The notes under the pieces: generated by a model | Seen by the model: the letters and a program-made list of their open reading frames with translations, nothing else | What the model was told of the DNA's origin: nothing | Database searches by the model: none | In this document: positions 12,641 to 23,600 of the stretch, in pieces | Layout of the letters: each line of letters opens with the position of its first letter | Position numbering within the stretch: position 1 is the stretch's first letter | Source of the DNA: Caprella mutica | Taxonomy: Eukaryota > Arthropoda > Malacostraca > Amphipoda > Caprellidae | NCBI GenBank assembly: GCA_947561585.1 | Contig: CANNZV010000128.1 | Span: 372,001 to 436,000 of the forward strand | Direction of reading: 5' to 3' | Length of the DNA stretch: 64,000 nucleotides | Program-made: the position numbers and the translations under genes

Positions 12641-13023
12641 AAGATATCTATCTAGTATAAGAAAACTGAGTTTTATAAAAAAAATCTTGAGCATGATGTA
12701 TTTATAAAAACACAATGCTCTTTATTAAGGGGAGGGATAATATTAACAATAGCTATAAATTATAATATATACATTTCAATTCAAATCATGACTCATGCAT
12801 TACTAGAAATAGAGTTAACAAAAAATTGCCCTGAAGTGAGTCAATTCGATCACAGTTATACCTGTCAGCAGGTCATTTTTCTAGGTACTCATTCTATCAC
12901 CTCATTAATTATTACTTTTATTTTACCTATCAGTTGACAGTAGAAAAAACTATTGGCAAGACTGATGACTTTATAATTTATAGTCATGAATAATGATGAA
13001 TTGTCATAGCTAACTTGATATTA
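12641..13023. other. Non-coding spacer
   Basis: Nothing recognised. Confidence 0.5.
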
Positions 13024-13515
13024 GGGCAAATTACGAATTATCGGTCAGTTCCACATCTTCGGTCATAGACTCAGAAGAGAAAACGATTTAGGTACATGGG
13101 TAGTACCTAACAAGAATTAATTAGCCTAATGTTTAAATAATTTATATCCAAGATATGACACCGTTACCATCCATAATACATTAATAAATACAAGAATTCA
13201 ATAATAATTAATAGGTACCTAGGGTAGGTAAGTTTCGAATAATCTGACAGTTTTACAATCACATTATTGGTCATATAAGAAAAAATATATAAAAGTTATT
13301 ACTTTTATTGGTATCCATGATACCTTAAGGTATCATGGATATCAATAAAAATAAATTTCCGATTAGGTATATATTTTTTTCTTATATGACTGAACATGTG
13401 AAACCGACCGACAAAGCGTAACTTACCCTACCTATAGTCTATAGATAGGTAGCTCCTATTATAGTTTTTCATATGATCGAAGATATGGAACTGACCGATA
13501 ATTCGTAACTAGCCC
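13024..13515. mobile_element. MITE, GGGTAAGTTACG family, containing a second copy
   Basis: Left end GGGCAAATTACGAATTATCG. The right end in reverse reads GGGCTAGTTACGAATTATCG. It is flanked by TA at 13022-13023 and 13516-13517, as for Tc1/mariner insertions. A related MITE sits inside it at 13222-13428. Confidence 0.75.
13222..13428. mobile_element. Nested hairpin MITE
   Basis: About 207 bp, flanked by TA, almost a complete palindrome. The centre reads ATCCATGATACCTTAAGGTATCATGGAT-like (about 13312-13340). Arms carry TTATTGGTCATATAAGAAAA on one side and its counterpart on the other. Its ends (GGGTA(GG)TAAGTTTCGAA / GGGTAAGTTACGC) belong to the same family as its host element. Confidence 0.75.
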
Positions 13516-13517
13516 TA

Positions 13518-14719
13518 GTACAAAGGTAACTAAGCATACCTAAACAATAATAAAGATAAGCCTATATAACTGTAAGAGAGTAAAATTAATAACATATCTA
13601 CACATAGGTACGTACCAAGGTAGGTACTATTGCAACATGTATTCATTTTTTCATTGTTTATTAAGATACTAGATTGCTCGAGATCATGTGCCTACGGAAC
13701 TAATTTAGTAAAACGATATAGGAATTTGATTAAACTACCTATTTAATTTGATGATACCTAAGTAGTTATACCTATACTTACAGTTAATGATATCAGAGTA
13801 GCTCTGTCACAATAGCCAATAAGAATCATCTCTTTGTAGTTTGGTGGTAGCCTGTGTAAATAGTGTAATATTCACTAGCTACTGCTGCAATATGGCTAAC
13901 TTCCGATTGGGTAGCAGGAAGCCATCTAGCGGGCAACTGCTGTTCAATATGGCGGAGACACTTATTTCACGGGCACGTTTTTGAAAGTAAAATCTTTACC
14001 ATTCTACCTATTTTCAATAGCGTTGAATGTAGCTACTATAATTCTCTAAGTTGAACTGAAAATAAATGTTTTTTCAATAGTATTTGTTCCATATTTGACG
14101 AAAGGAGCAAACAATTTCGATTCATTAATTGCACAACAATTCGCTCAACCACTCGCTGTGAAATAGAAAATAGAACTGATCAAGTTTCAACTGTTCCAGT
14201 TGAACTTTTACTTGACAGAGGCAAATCATGTGCTTAGTGTACGTGACGTCATCAAGGCAGTACTATTAAATAGAAAATTAGAGACTTATGTGATTAAATA
14301 ATAAACTAAATTTATTATTGCATTCATATATTGACCACAAATTAAAATTATTATGATTTGACGCATTTTAGTTACTTTAAATTTGATTTTCGAGTGTTGC
14401 TGTGATGACGTCACGCAATCTGCAAAACTCAACAAATATCAGAAATGGCTTAGCCTCGCACGGGGTTTAAATATAATTCTCAAGATATAAAAAGATGATT
14501 TAAACTTTAAGAAATTGATTATCTCATATCGGAAGTTTTTAATATATGATTATAACCATAAACATTACACCAGAATAATTTTAATAAATCCTCCTTAATT
14601 GTTTTATAAATTCATATTCAGTAGAATTTTTTTTATATATTTGAATTCAGTAGTCAACACTCCTTGCAAGTCTAGGTAGCAATAATATTGATTAATTAGA
14701 ATTCTGAATTAAAAATCCT
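13518..14719. other. Non-coding spacer
   Basis: No gene seen. GC is slightly higher at 13850-13980, with two CAATATGGC words, but no open frame or repeat family could be assigned. Confidence 0.45.
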
Positions 14720-14822
14720 TGGGAATATTCAAGAAATATTCCCTGAACATAATATTTTCAAACTATCTGCTATTATTTAATGGAATGTTGTGGGAACACT
14801 CTTGGATTATCGGATAACACTT

Positions 14823-14998
14823 TAAATATTACAAATATTACAAATATTATAAATATTACAAATATTACGATATTACAAATATTACAAATATTACAAATAT
14901 TACGAATATTACAAATATTACAAATATTACAAATATTACAAATATTACAAATATTACAAATATTACAAATATTACAAATATTACAAATATTAAAATAA
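14823..14998. repeat. 9-bp repeat (ATTACAAAT)
   Basis: About 19 near-perfect copies of ATTACAAAT inside a degenerate monomer of the ~130-bp satellite. Confidence 0.9.
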
Positions 14999-16893
14999 TT
15001 ACAAATAATACTTGCAAAGCATTAAAGAAAAAACCTCTGAACATAACTATATGCATACAATATTCTACAATATAATGGAATGTAGAACATTCCTGGATTA
15101 TCGGTAAAACTTAAAATAATTCTATTGTTTTACCGATAATTCAGGAATGTTCCCGGAACATTCCATTTAATTATAGAAGATCGTTTGAATATGCTAATAT
15201 TGAGGGAATATTCCTTTGGTACACAAATGATATACTAAAATGTTAGAATTATTTAAAGTATCTTCTGATAATCCAGGAATATTCCTTGAAGATTCCATTT
15301 ACTTGTAGAATATTGTTTGCATCTATACTTATGTTATGGAAATTCTCCTCAAGAAATCCATTTATTTAGTTTAATCATTAAAAGTATTCTCCGATAATCC
15401 ACGAATATTCCCTAAAAATTCCACTTAATAATAATTGTAGAATATAGAATAAATAAACTTATATTCAGGGAATATTCCTTGAATACTCAATTGAAATTGT
15501 TGATTGTTAGAATTATTTAAAGTATTTTACTATAATCCAGGAATGTTCCTTAGACATTCCATTATATTGTAGGTTATTGTATGCTTCTAGTTATGTTCAG
15601 GGAATATTCCTTTAATACTCCTTATAATTATTATAGTTATTTAAAGTATTATCCGATAATCCAAGAGTGTTCCCTAAACATTCCATTAAATTGTTCGAAA
15701 ATCTTATGTTCAGGGAATATTCCTTGAATACTCCCAGGGAAGAGTTTAATGTTTAGAATTATTTTCAGTTTTTCCAATAATCCAGGAATGTTCCCTGAAT
15801 AATCCATTAAATTGTAGAAGATAGTTCGAAAATCATATGTTCAGGAAATATTCTTTGAATATTCCCAAGGAAGAGATAAATGTTTAGAATTATTTTCACT
15901 TTTTCCAATAACCCAGGAATGTTCCCTAAATATTCTATTAAATTGTAGAAAATAGTTTGAAAATCTTATGTTCTTGGAATATTCCTTGAATACTCCCAAG
16001 GAAGAACAGAATGTTTAGAATTATTTAAAGTATTATCCGATAATCCAGGGATGTTCCATAAACATTTCATTAAATTGTAGAAAATAGGTTGAAATCTTAT
16101 GTTCAGGAAATATTCTTTGAATATTCCCAAGGAAGAGATGAATGTTTAGAATTATTTTCACTTTTTCCAATAACCCAGGAATGTTCCCTAAATATTCCAT
16201 TAAATTGTAGAAAATAGGTTGAAAATCTTATGTTCAGGGAATATTCCTTGAATACTCCCAAGGAAGAGATGGGTGTTCAGAATTATTTAAAGTATTATCC
16301 GATAATCCAGGGATGTTCCCTAAACATTTCATTAAATTGTAGAAAATAGGTTGAAAATCTTATGTTCAGGGAATATTCCTTGAATACTCCCATGGAAGAG
16401 ATGAATATTTAGATTTATTTTCAGTTTCTCCAATATTCCAGGAATGTTCCCTAAATATTCCATTAAATTGTAGAAGATAGTTCGAAAATCTTATGTTCAG
16501 GGAATATTCCTCGAATACTCCCAAGGAAGAGATGAATGTTTAGAATTATTTTCAGTTTTTCTGATAATCAAGGAATGTTCCCTAAATATTCCATTAAATT
16601 GTAAAAGATAGTTCGAAAACCATTTGTTTCAGGGAATATTCCTTGAATACTCCCATGGAAGAGATGAATGTTTAGAATTATTTAAAGTATTATCCGATAA
16701 TCCAGGAATGTTCCCTAAATATTCCATTAAATTGTAGAAGATAGTTTGAAAATCTTACGTTCAGGGAATATTCCTTGAATACTCCCAAGGAAGATATGGA
16801 TGTTTAGAATTATTTTCAGTTTATCCAATAATCCAGGAATGTTCCCTAAGCTTTCCATTAAATTGTAAAATATAGTTCGAAAATCTTATATTC

Positions 16894-16898
16894 GGGGA
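16894..16898. other. Target-site duplication GGGGA (left)
   Basis: GGGGA immediately precedes the left LTR and follows the right LTR at 27752-27756. Removing the element restores a normal satellite monomer. Confidence 0.85.
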
Positions 16899-17602
16899 TG
16901 ATAGAACTCTATATTCTAGTTCTATAGGTTCTTTGCCTAAGGTAACTTGCAGAAGTATACTACAAGTTTCTTTAGTCTTAGGGCCTGAAGAGCCTTATGG
17001 TTGAACAGTTTAATAATTGAGATAAGAGAGTAGATAAATGGGGATAAAAAAAAACACTTGTAAGAAACGAAACATTCACTATTCAATACTGTCGATAAAA
17101 TTTAGTACAACAAATTTTGAGTCTAAGTAAGAGTTGAGACGAGGGAATTTCTCACGAGAGAACTTGGTCACAACTAGGAATCCGATTTCACACTCCCATC
17201 TAGTTAGGTGATAGATCCTTATATACCTTAACTACTCTCCAACCTTCTAGGTACAAGGTTAGGGTACGTCAAGGTTTTGAGTTAACTTTCATTGTGTTAG
17301 TACGGATACCACTAATTGCTTTGTTGTTCTAGCGAAAATTCTTGCAGGAAATTAGATGAATTCTTGCAGGTAATTAGAGGTTCCATTGTCCCTTGTGATA
17401 GTAACTAATTACTACTAATTGTCTTGTTTTTCTCGCTTAAACTCTAGCAGGTAATTAGAGGTAATTAGACACTCGCTATCATAAAAACATTTTGTTAACA
17501 TTACTGGTATTACTGGTAGTGAAAGTAATATCTACTATTATATCTACGTGAAGTTCTACTATCTACTTTAAAGCTGAAGCTTGGTGAAGCTTGGTTGTTA
17601 CA
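16899..17602 (-). repeat. 3' LTR (704 bp)
   Basis: On the coding strand it begins TGTAACAACCAAGC and ends in CA, the usual LTR termini. It is one base longer than the partner at 27049-27751 and otherwise reads the same. Confidence 0.92.
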
Positions 17603-17612
17603 CATTCCCCGC
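17603..17612 (-). promoter_or_regulatory. Polypurine tract
   Basis: Coding-strand GCGGGGAATG lies directly before the 3' LTR, where plus-strand DNA synthesis would be primed. It is short for a polypurine tract but correctly placed. Confidence 0.6.
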
Positions 17613-18402
17613 GAAAAATGAAAAAAAAAAATAAGCGTAAGCATAACCTTATTATTTTTTTTATTATCTAAATTATTCCAATATAATTTTCAATGATGTC
17701 CTCATCATGTTTACTAGCGAAGCGATAAATACCAGTTAGTTGCAACATCTAAGTTATAAATTCCTTAAACAACAATGTTTATATTTATACTCTTGATTCA
17801 AATTGCATAGTAATAGAAAATATGTGTTGTATTTGTGTGTGTTGATGTTCTGTCTTCCATGGTCCTTGCGGATGCGCTGCTGGGCGTCTGAGGACTAGTG
17901 GAAGGTCACGTCCTTGCAATGTAGGTCACGTCCTTGCCTTCTGCTGAGGTTCCTCCCAACCAGTTATGTCATTGCGATTTGTTACGCGTGTTGTAGTTCG
18001 GAGATCGAAAGGTTTACTCAGGAACGTGTGTATGTGTGTATGGAATGAACAAATGAATTAATACATTATACAACTTAATCAATTAGTTTAGCTATTTGTG
18101 ATTGACCTTTAAACTTAGCCTTGGACGACGAAGGTGTGAGTTAATCACCAACCATTGTCTTCAACGTGGTTCCATGAATAAAGTTATGCAATACACAAAT
18201 AACTAAACATGTATTTCATATTTAACCATTTCACATATTACATTCATTATTACAATAGCTATATGTATATTCAAGAGTTTTGCACATTATATATTTAGCA
18301 TCAATATTCTTAACCTTATTTAATACTACTTGGTTAGTTCAAACAATCATGATTATATATAAAGCGTAAAGGATATAGCATAATATAGTATCCTTAATAT
18401 TA
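17613..18402 (-). other. 3' non-coding region of the retrovirus
   Basis: About 790 bp between the env stop and the polypurine tract, unusually long. No open frame or repeat is recognised. Confidence 0.6.
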
Positions 18403-20577
18403 TTATGTCCTGTTTAGTACACTGTTTTGGGATTCAGAGAGTGAAGGATATAACTTAGTTTTGGTGTTGGTCCCTATTGTCCTTGACGATTGTTTTGACC
18501 TATTAGAGTCTCGTGGCCTATTTCTAGAACGGTTCCTTATTGTCCTTACCGACTTCTTCACTTTCTTACTTCCTGCTGTTAGTCTCTTACCTACTGAAGA
18601 TCTGACTGAGCTGGCACTGTTTAAACTTTTCAATGATATATTGTCTACGTCATTCCTAATCTTTCCCAATTTGTGTCTCACTCTACGGAAACTGTTTCTC
18701 AATGGCAAGGTTAGTGAGTCTCTAGACGAAAATGTCTTCCCTGTTTCTAAGTCCCTGTCCTGAACTCCTTTCCTTTCTCTATATTTCAGGAAATAAAGAA
18801 TCAATACCAATAACAAATTTATGATTACCAACACTAATAAACTTCCTTGTGTTACTATCGAATAAGTTTGTACTTCTTCGATGGTGAGATCCATGTCATC
18901 AAAAGGTATTACGAATGGATTATTGGATGGTAATTCATCTATCAATTCTTTTATAGTTTCATGGACTTTGAAACTTTCATTTATATTTATAATTGGTAAG
19001 TCTGTGATATCAAACGGGTTTTTCCTCTTCTCTGTCACTAAACGTTCAATATCTATTTCATGTCTCAGTTTTGCATGCCATGTTACCTGCTCAGTTTTTA
19101 TGTCACAGTTAAGTGGCACGTAATGTAACCCTAATAAGTTATCTCTCACTATACCTGTTGGACATTCTAACTCAATAGGCATTCTAGTCACAGTGTATAT
19201 TAGTCGGTTAGTTGTTGTGCTTTCCAAGTAAAATCCATCTTTTGTTCCTAATTTCTTAAAGTTACAAAGTTGAACTATTGTTTCGACGTCACCTAAAAAT
19301 GCAGCTAATTCACATGAACTGTGATTAAATATCCACGCTGGTTCTGTCGTTCGTAATATATGCGTTTGATTATCTAATGAATATAAGTTTGTCTTGTCTG
19401 TACTTATATACTGTTTACTATCAAACAAAAACGTGTTCTGAACGATTGGTATGACTAACCTGTTTTCCAACTTCATTGGGTGAGGAGTTAACGTTACTAC
19501 CTTATATTTCTGTTTATATACTAATGGGATTTGTGCCATGAATTCTAGTCTTCCTAGATTCTTAATAGTTATGTAAGCAAGTAATTGATCTATCGTGAAT
19601 CTATCTATATTTTCTATGAGAAATTCTAACTCTGGATAAAACTTGAGTCCTTCCTCTACCACTGCTCTAATTGTTTTAACGTCTAACATAACGGTATTCA
19701 AGTTTCCCGATCTAAGTAATGTCAATGTATTCTCTGTTATTCGAATGAGCATTATAGCTTGGAGACAAGCCTGTTTCAACTGGTCGAAGTTCCAGTTAAA
19801 CATCTGTCTACGTTCACTATTTTCTAGAGCATTGTTTAAATTTTTCAAGATAACTTTTACATCTCTAATCGAATCTGACGTATTCTTAGCTAGCATGTCA
19901 ATACGGCTATTAGTGATATGAATCTTTTTATCTACTTTTGAGATATTTTCGTTTATAGTTTTAATCTCGTCAGTGTGATCGGTCCCTCCAAATAGAGATC
20001 CGACTACTCCTACCCCTATTGCTCCTACTGCTAATCCAACTCCCAGTCCTACAAAAGCTTGTGGGTCATTAGGATTAACTATACCCTGCGGTCTGGCTTC
20101 ACCTAGATACGAGGCTACGTTATTTGGATTGTCATTATTTTCGTTGTCCAACATAGTCCAGGTTTTGTTCAGTCTTTGTTGCAGTTTTCCATAATTTGCG
20201 TTTATTTCGTCGTGTAAACTATAACACAGCATATTGAAATTTAGATAGTCTACAATTTCTATGTAAGACATTTCTATCTTAAAAAGTAAAAATGAGATTC
20301 TACGAACAAAAAGATCATTCTCCTTAACACTACCTAGAACCATCGAACCAAGAAGAGACTCTATGGTTTTGTGTGTTAAATGGAGGTTCAGAATTATCTG
20401 TTTGCACAAATCTGTGACGAATTTTAATTGAATTGGAGCTAAAAGTATCACACCTTCCGTCCTGGCCGATCCGTCCCACTGCCAAGCTGACATAGGTACT
20501 ACGTCTGCCGCCAGGGTTGCACAACAGACACAGCTGAGCGCGGCGATGGCCTGGGGCGCCCACACTGAAAGGTCCAC
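18403..20577 (-). CDS. Envelope glycoprotein, errantivirus / baculovirus-F-like
   Basis: An open frame of 724 codons in the env position. Visible in order: a hydrophobic N-terminal segment (residues about 5-24) suited to a signal peptide; a Gly/Val-rich fusion-peptide-like stretch at about 175-198 ending LFGG; a coiled-coil-like heptad region at about 203-252; a membrane anchor at about 576-599; and a long basic cytoplasmic tail of about 125 residues. This fits a class I-type membrane-fusion glycoprotein that sits on the virion or cell surface. The first in-frame ATG is codon 29; the frame itself opens without ATG, and a splice acceptor (TTTCAG) lies at 20565-20570, so translation probably starts in a spliced leader. 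No RxxR cleavage motif precedes the fusion-like segment. The family assignment rests on domain order rather than alignment. Confidence 0.82.
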   Translation of the reverse strand: MDLSVWAPQAIAALSCVCCATLAADVVPMSAWQWDGSARTEGVILLAPIQLKFVTDLCKQIILNLHLTHKTIESLLGSMVLGSVKENDLFVRRISFLLFKIEMSYIEIVDYLNFNMLCYSLHDEINANYGKLQQRLNKTWTMLDNENNDNPNNVASYLGEARPQGIVNPNDPQAFVGLGVGLAVGAIGVGVVGSLFGGTDHTDEIKTINENISKVDKKIHITNSRIDMLAKNTSDSIRDVKVILKNLNNALENSERRQMFNWNFDQLKQACLQAIMLIRITENTLTLLRSGNLNTVMLDVKTIRAVVEEGLKFYPELEFLIENIDRFTIDQLLAYITIKNLGRLEFMAQIPLVYKQKYKVVTLTPHPMKLENRLVIPIVQNTFLFDSKQYISTDKTNLYSLDNQTHILRTTEPAWIFNHSSCELAAFLGDVETIVQLCNFKKLGTKDGFYLESTTTNRLIYTVTRMPIELECPTGIVRDNLLGLHYVPLNCDIKTEQVTWHAKLRHEIDIERLVTEKRKNPFDITDLPIININESFKVHETIKELIDELPSNNPFVIPFDDMDLTIEEVQTYSIVTQGSLLVLVIINLLLVLILYFLKYRERKGVQDRDLETGKTFSSRDSLTLPLRNSFRRVRHKLGKIRNDVDNISLKSLNSASSVRSSVGKRLTAGSKKVKKSVRTIRNRSRNRPRDSNRSKQSSRTIGTNTKTKLYPSLSESQNSVLNRT
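20565..20570 (-). promoter_or_regulatory. Candidate splice acceptor for env mRNA
   Basis: TTTCAG at the start of the env frame, preceded by CTAGAT (a possible branch region) and pyrimidines. It would place the whole hydrophobic leader of Env downstream of the junction. Use is inferred. Confidence 0.45.
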
Positions 20578-20678
20578 ATGTGTTAAATCTAGTACATATA
20601 TATATATATATCTTTATAGTAACTTACATTCTATTTTCAATACATTATTTCTTATACATTAAATTTACTCCCGTTACA

Positions 20679-23600
20679 TTACCGGGGCCTTAAGTTATAC
20701 GTTCGCTTCATTTTAGGCTTGGTTATCTTTTTTACTCCTTTGTCAGCTTCTATCTCTACTTCATCGGGTTTTATTTGTATCGCATGTCTGGCAATTAATT
20801 TGTCCGGATGGATCACGTATGTCTCCGTTGATCCTACTTTTCGTATTTTTATCCGGTTTCCTTGTTTGTCCGTGACAACGAACGGTCCTGTTATTGGCAT
20901 ATCTAGTTTTCGATGACTAACTTGTTTTTTCAGATTAGCATATACACGACTGCCTACCGTTATATCTTTGTTTGTTCGATTTTGATTAGTATTTTGCGTC
21001 ACGGTTGCCTGAATTTTCTCCAGATGCTTTTTACAATGTTCCCGAATCTGCGTAACTCGCCTTAGTCTAATAGCTAGATCATCTTCACCATAATCTAGAC
21101 GCGGCGGTACAAACGACTCTGTCGGGCTGTCGAACCCAAATAACGCAAAGAAAGGTGTTTCTCCTAACGAAGCGTTATAACTGTTATTGATTGCTAATTG
21201 AATGACTGGCATTAGTTCGTCCCAGTCGTTTACTGCTAGCGTATTCGTATATATCCTAAGCAATTTTGCCGTCTCCCTATTTATTCGTTCTGCTAAACCT
21301 TGAGACTGAGGATGATACGGAACTATTTCCTTCTTCTTGATGTTATAATACTGGCAGAATTTTGCCATTTTTTCTCCTACATATTCAGGTGCATTGTCGC
21401 TTAGCAATACCTTGAATGATCCATATTGCGCTATCACCATCCTCAGGGCTTCTAGAATACTGTCTACTTCTTTATTTGGGATTGGCCATAAGACCGTATA
21501 CCTTGTGCAGTAATCTCTAAATGATATTATATACCTATTACCCTTCTTCGTGATTGGTAACGGTCCGAGGATATCTGTTGTGACCGCTGAGAACGGTTTT
21601 CCTGGAATGGGATATTCACCTTGCGGTATGGGTTTCGGGGTGGTTTTCGCTCTCAAGCACGGCTCGCATTGCGCGATAAACCCCTCTATTAGATTAGTTT
21701 CCTGTTTGTTGTAGAAACTTTTCCGGAACGTCTTCATGGTCCTTCTTTGTCCCTTATGCCCCGCGGTTGTATCGTTATGTACTATACTGAAAGCTTTGTG
21801 CATTAGATTGTCGGGTATATACGGTACTAGATAAGTATCTGTTAAATGGTGTGCTCGCGTAATTTTACGGACAACGTAAATTATATCTCCTAGTATTTTA
21901 TACCGCTCTATCTTACCCGTTGGGTCTATTCTGGTTTCCTTCATGTCTTTTCTTATCCTTTGACATTGTATATCCTTTTTCTGTCCCTTTCGTAGTTCTA
22001 ATTCCGTCCAGCTTACCTTAGGTGGTAGGTATGATTGTAACCCTCCTTCCTCTTGGTCACTGGTTTCGGTTTCCCCGTTCTGGGTTTCTGGTTCCCCGTT
22101 CTGGGTTTCTGTTTTCCCGTTCTGGGTTTCTGTTTTCCCGTTCTGGGTTTCTTCCAATGCATTCACTTTCTCAATCAGTTTTTCATCCAGCGATAACGGT
22201 ACATCCTCACATTGTTTCTCGATCTCTACTAGTCTTGATAATACATCTGCAAACAGGTTTTCCTTACCCGGTAGGTATTTTAACTGTATCTTATACTCTT
22301 GAGCTAAGAGCATCCAACGGTTAATTGCGTGATCCTTCGTTGTTTTGTGGATGATGTTTACCAACGGCTTATGGTCACTGTAAACAGTGACGTTGTAGTG
22401 GAGTATCAGTGTCCTGAACTGCTCCAACGCAAAAATCAGTGCTAAGGCCTCTCTTTTGGTGGTGGAGTACTGCCTTTGAGCGCTGTTGAGACTTTTCGAT
22501 ACAAAGGAAATAGGGTGCAGTATCCCCTGTTTGGTTTGCATCAAAACCGCACCTAGACCCCTGTCCGAAGCATCGGTGAAGAGGAACCAGTCTTTTCCGA
22601 AGTCAGGAAAAGCTAATACAGGTGGAGAACATAGTTTCTCCTTCAGCGTATCTACTGCCTTCTTTTCTTCCTCTCCCCATTTAAACTTTACTCCCTTCTT
22701 AAGGAGCTGATACAAAGGGTCTGCTATTTGTGCGAACTGTCGCACGAAACGCCTGTAGTAATTGGTTGCTCCAAGGAATGACTGGACGGTTTTCCTTGAA
22801 GTTGGGTAGGGTAGATTTTTCACGCTTCTGATCCTTTCTTCATTCATCTTAAGACCGTCTCGATTTATAGTGTATCCTAGGAATTTGACTTCTGTCGTGA
22901 AGAAATCACATTTCTTTACTTTAATCTTTAGGTTAACTTCTGCCAACCTTTGTAGGACCTCTTCTAATTTTGATAAATGCGACTCGTCGTCTTCCGAGAA
23001 GACCAGGATATCGTCCATATACGACAGACATTCCACTCCGATCACTTCATACAGCGCCTCGTTGATCACTCTACTGAAGAACCCGGGTGCCGTGGACAAG
23101 CCAAACGGCATACGGGCATACTCATACTTAGAGTTACCAACAGTAAAGGCGGTCTTGTATTGATCTCTCGGACAGATTGAAATCTGGTTGTAGGCACTAG
23201 CCAAATCAAGAGAAGACATGAACGTCGTATGTTTTATGGACGATATAATTTCTGATATTTTGGGAATTGGGAATTTTAAGGGTACAAGTTTTTTGTTCAA
23301 TTCCCTGTAGTCAAGACAGGGTCTTATGCTTCCATCGGGCTTTTTAACGATCAACATCGGTGCGTTGTAGTTGCTCTTCGACTTGTGAATTATCTTCTCC
23401 TTTAATAATTTCTTGATTTCCTTGTTGAGTGGTTCCTGTTCTGCCACTGGTATCTGATAAGGTCTTTTGTTGACTATCTCGTCATCCGTAAGTGGAAGTT
23501 GCAGTTGCTCTCCTAGGTAATGGCCTAGAGGCTCTCCTTCCTGCCAACATACCTGTCGGTAGGTGTTGAGTAGCTTCAGCACCCTCGACTTCATCTCCTT

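Larger units (their letters stand above)
14720..16898. repeat. ~130-bp satellite, left block
   Basis: Tandem monomers of roughly 130 bp containing GGGAATATTCCTTGAATACT, CCAATAATCCAGGAATGTTC and CATTAAATTGTAGAAGATAG. They are divergent before about 15700 and regular afterwards. The block is cut at 16898 by the LTR element and continues at 27752. Confidence 0.88.

Noticed and set aside
14865..15056. 63-codon hydrophobic frame (FVIFVI repeats) as a membrane peptide
   Set aside because: It is the reverse reading of the ATTACAAAT simple repeat.
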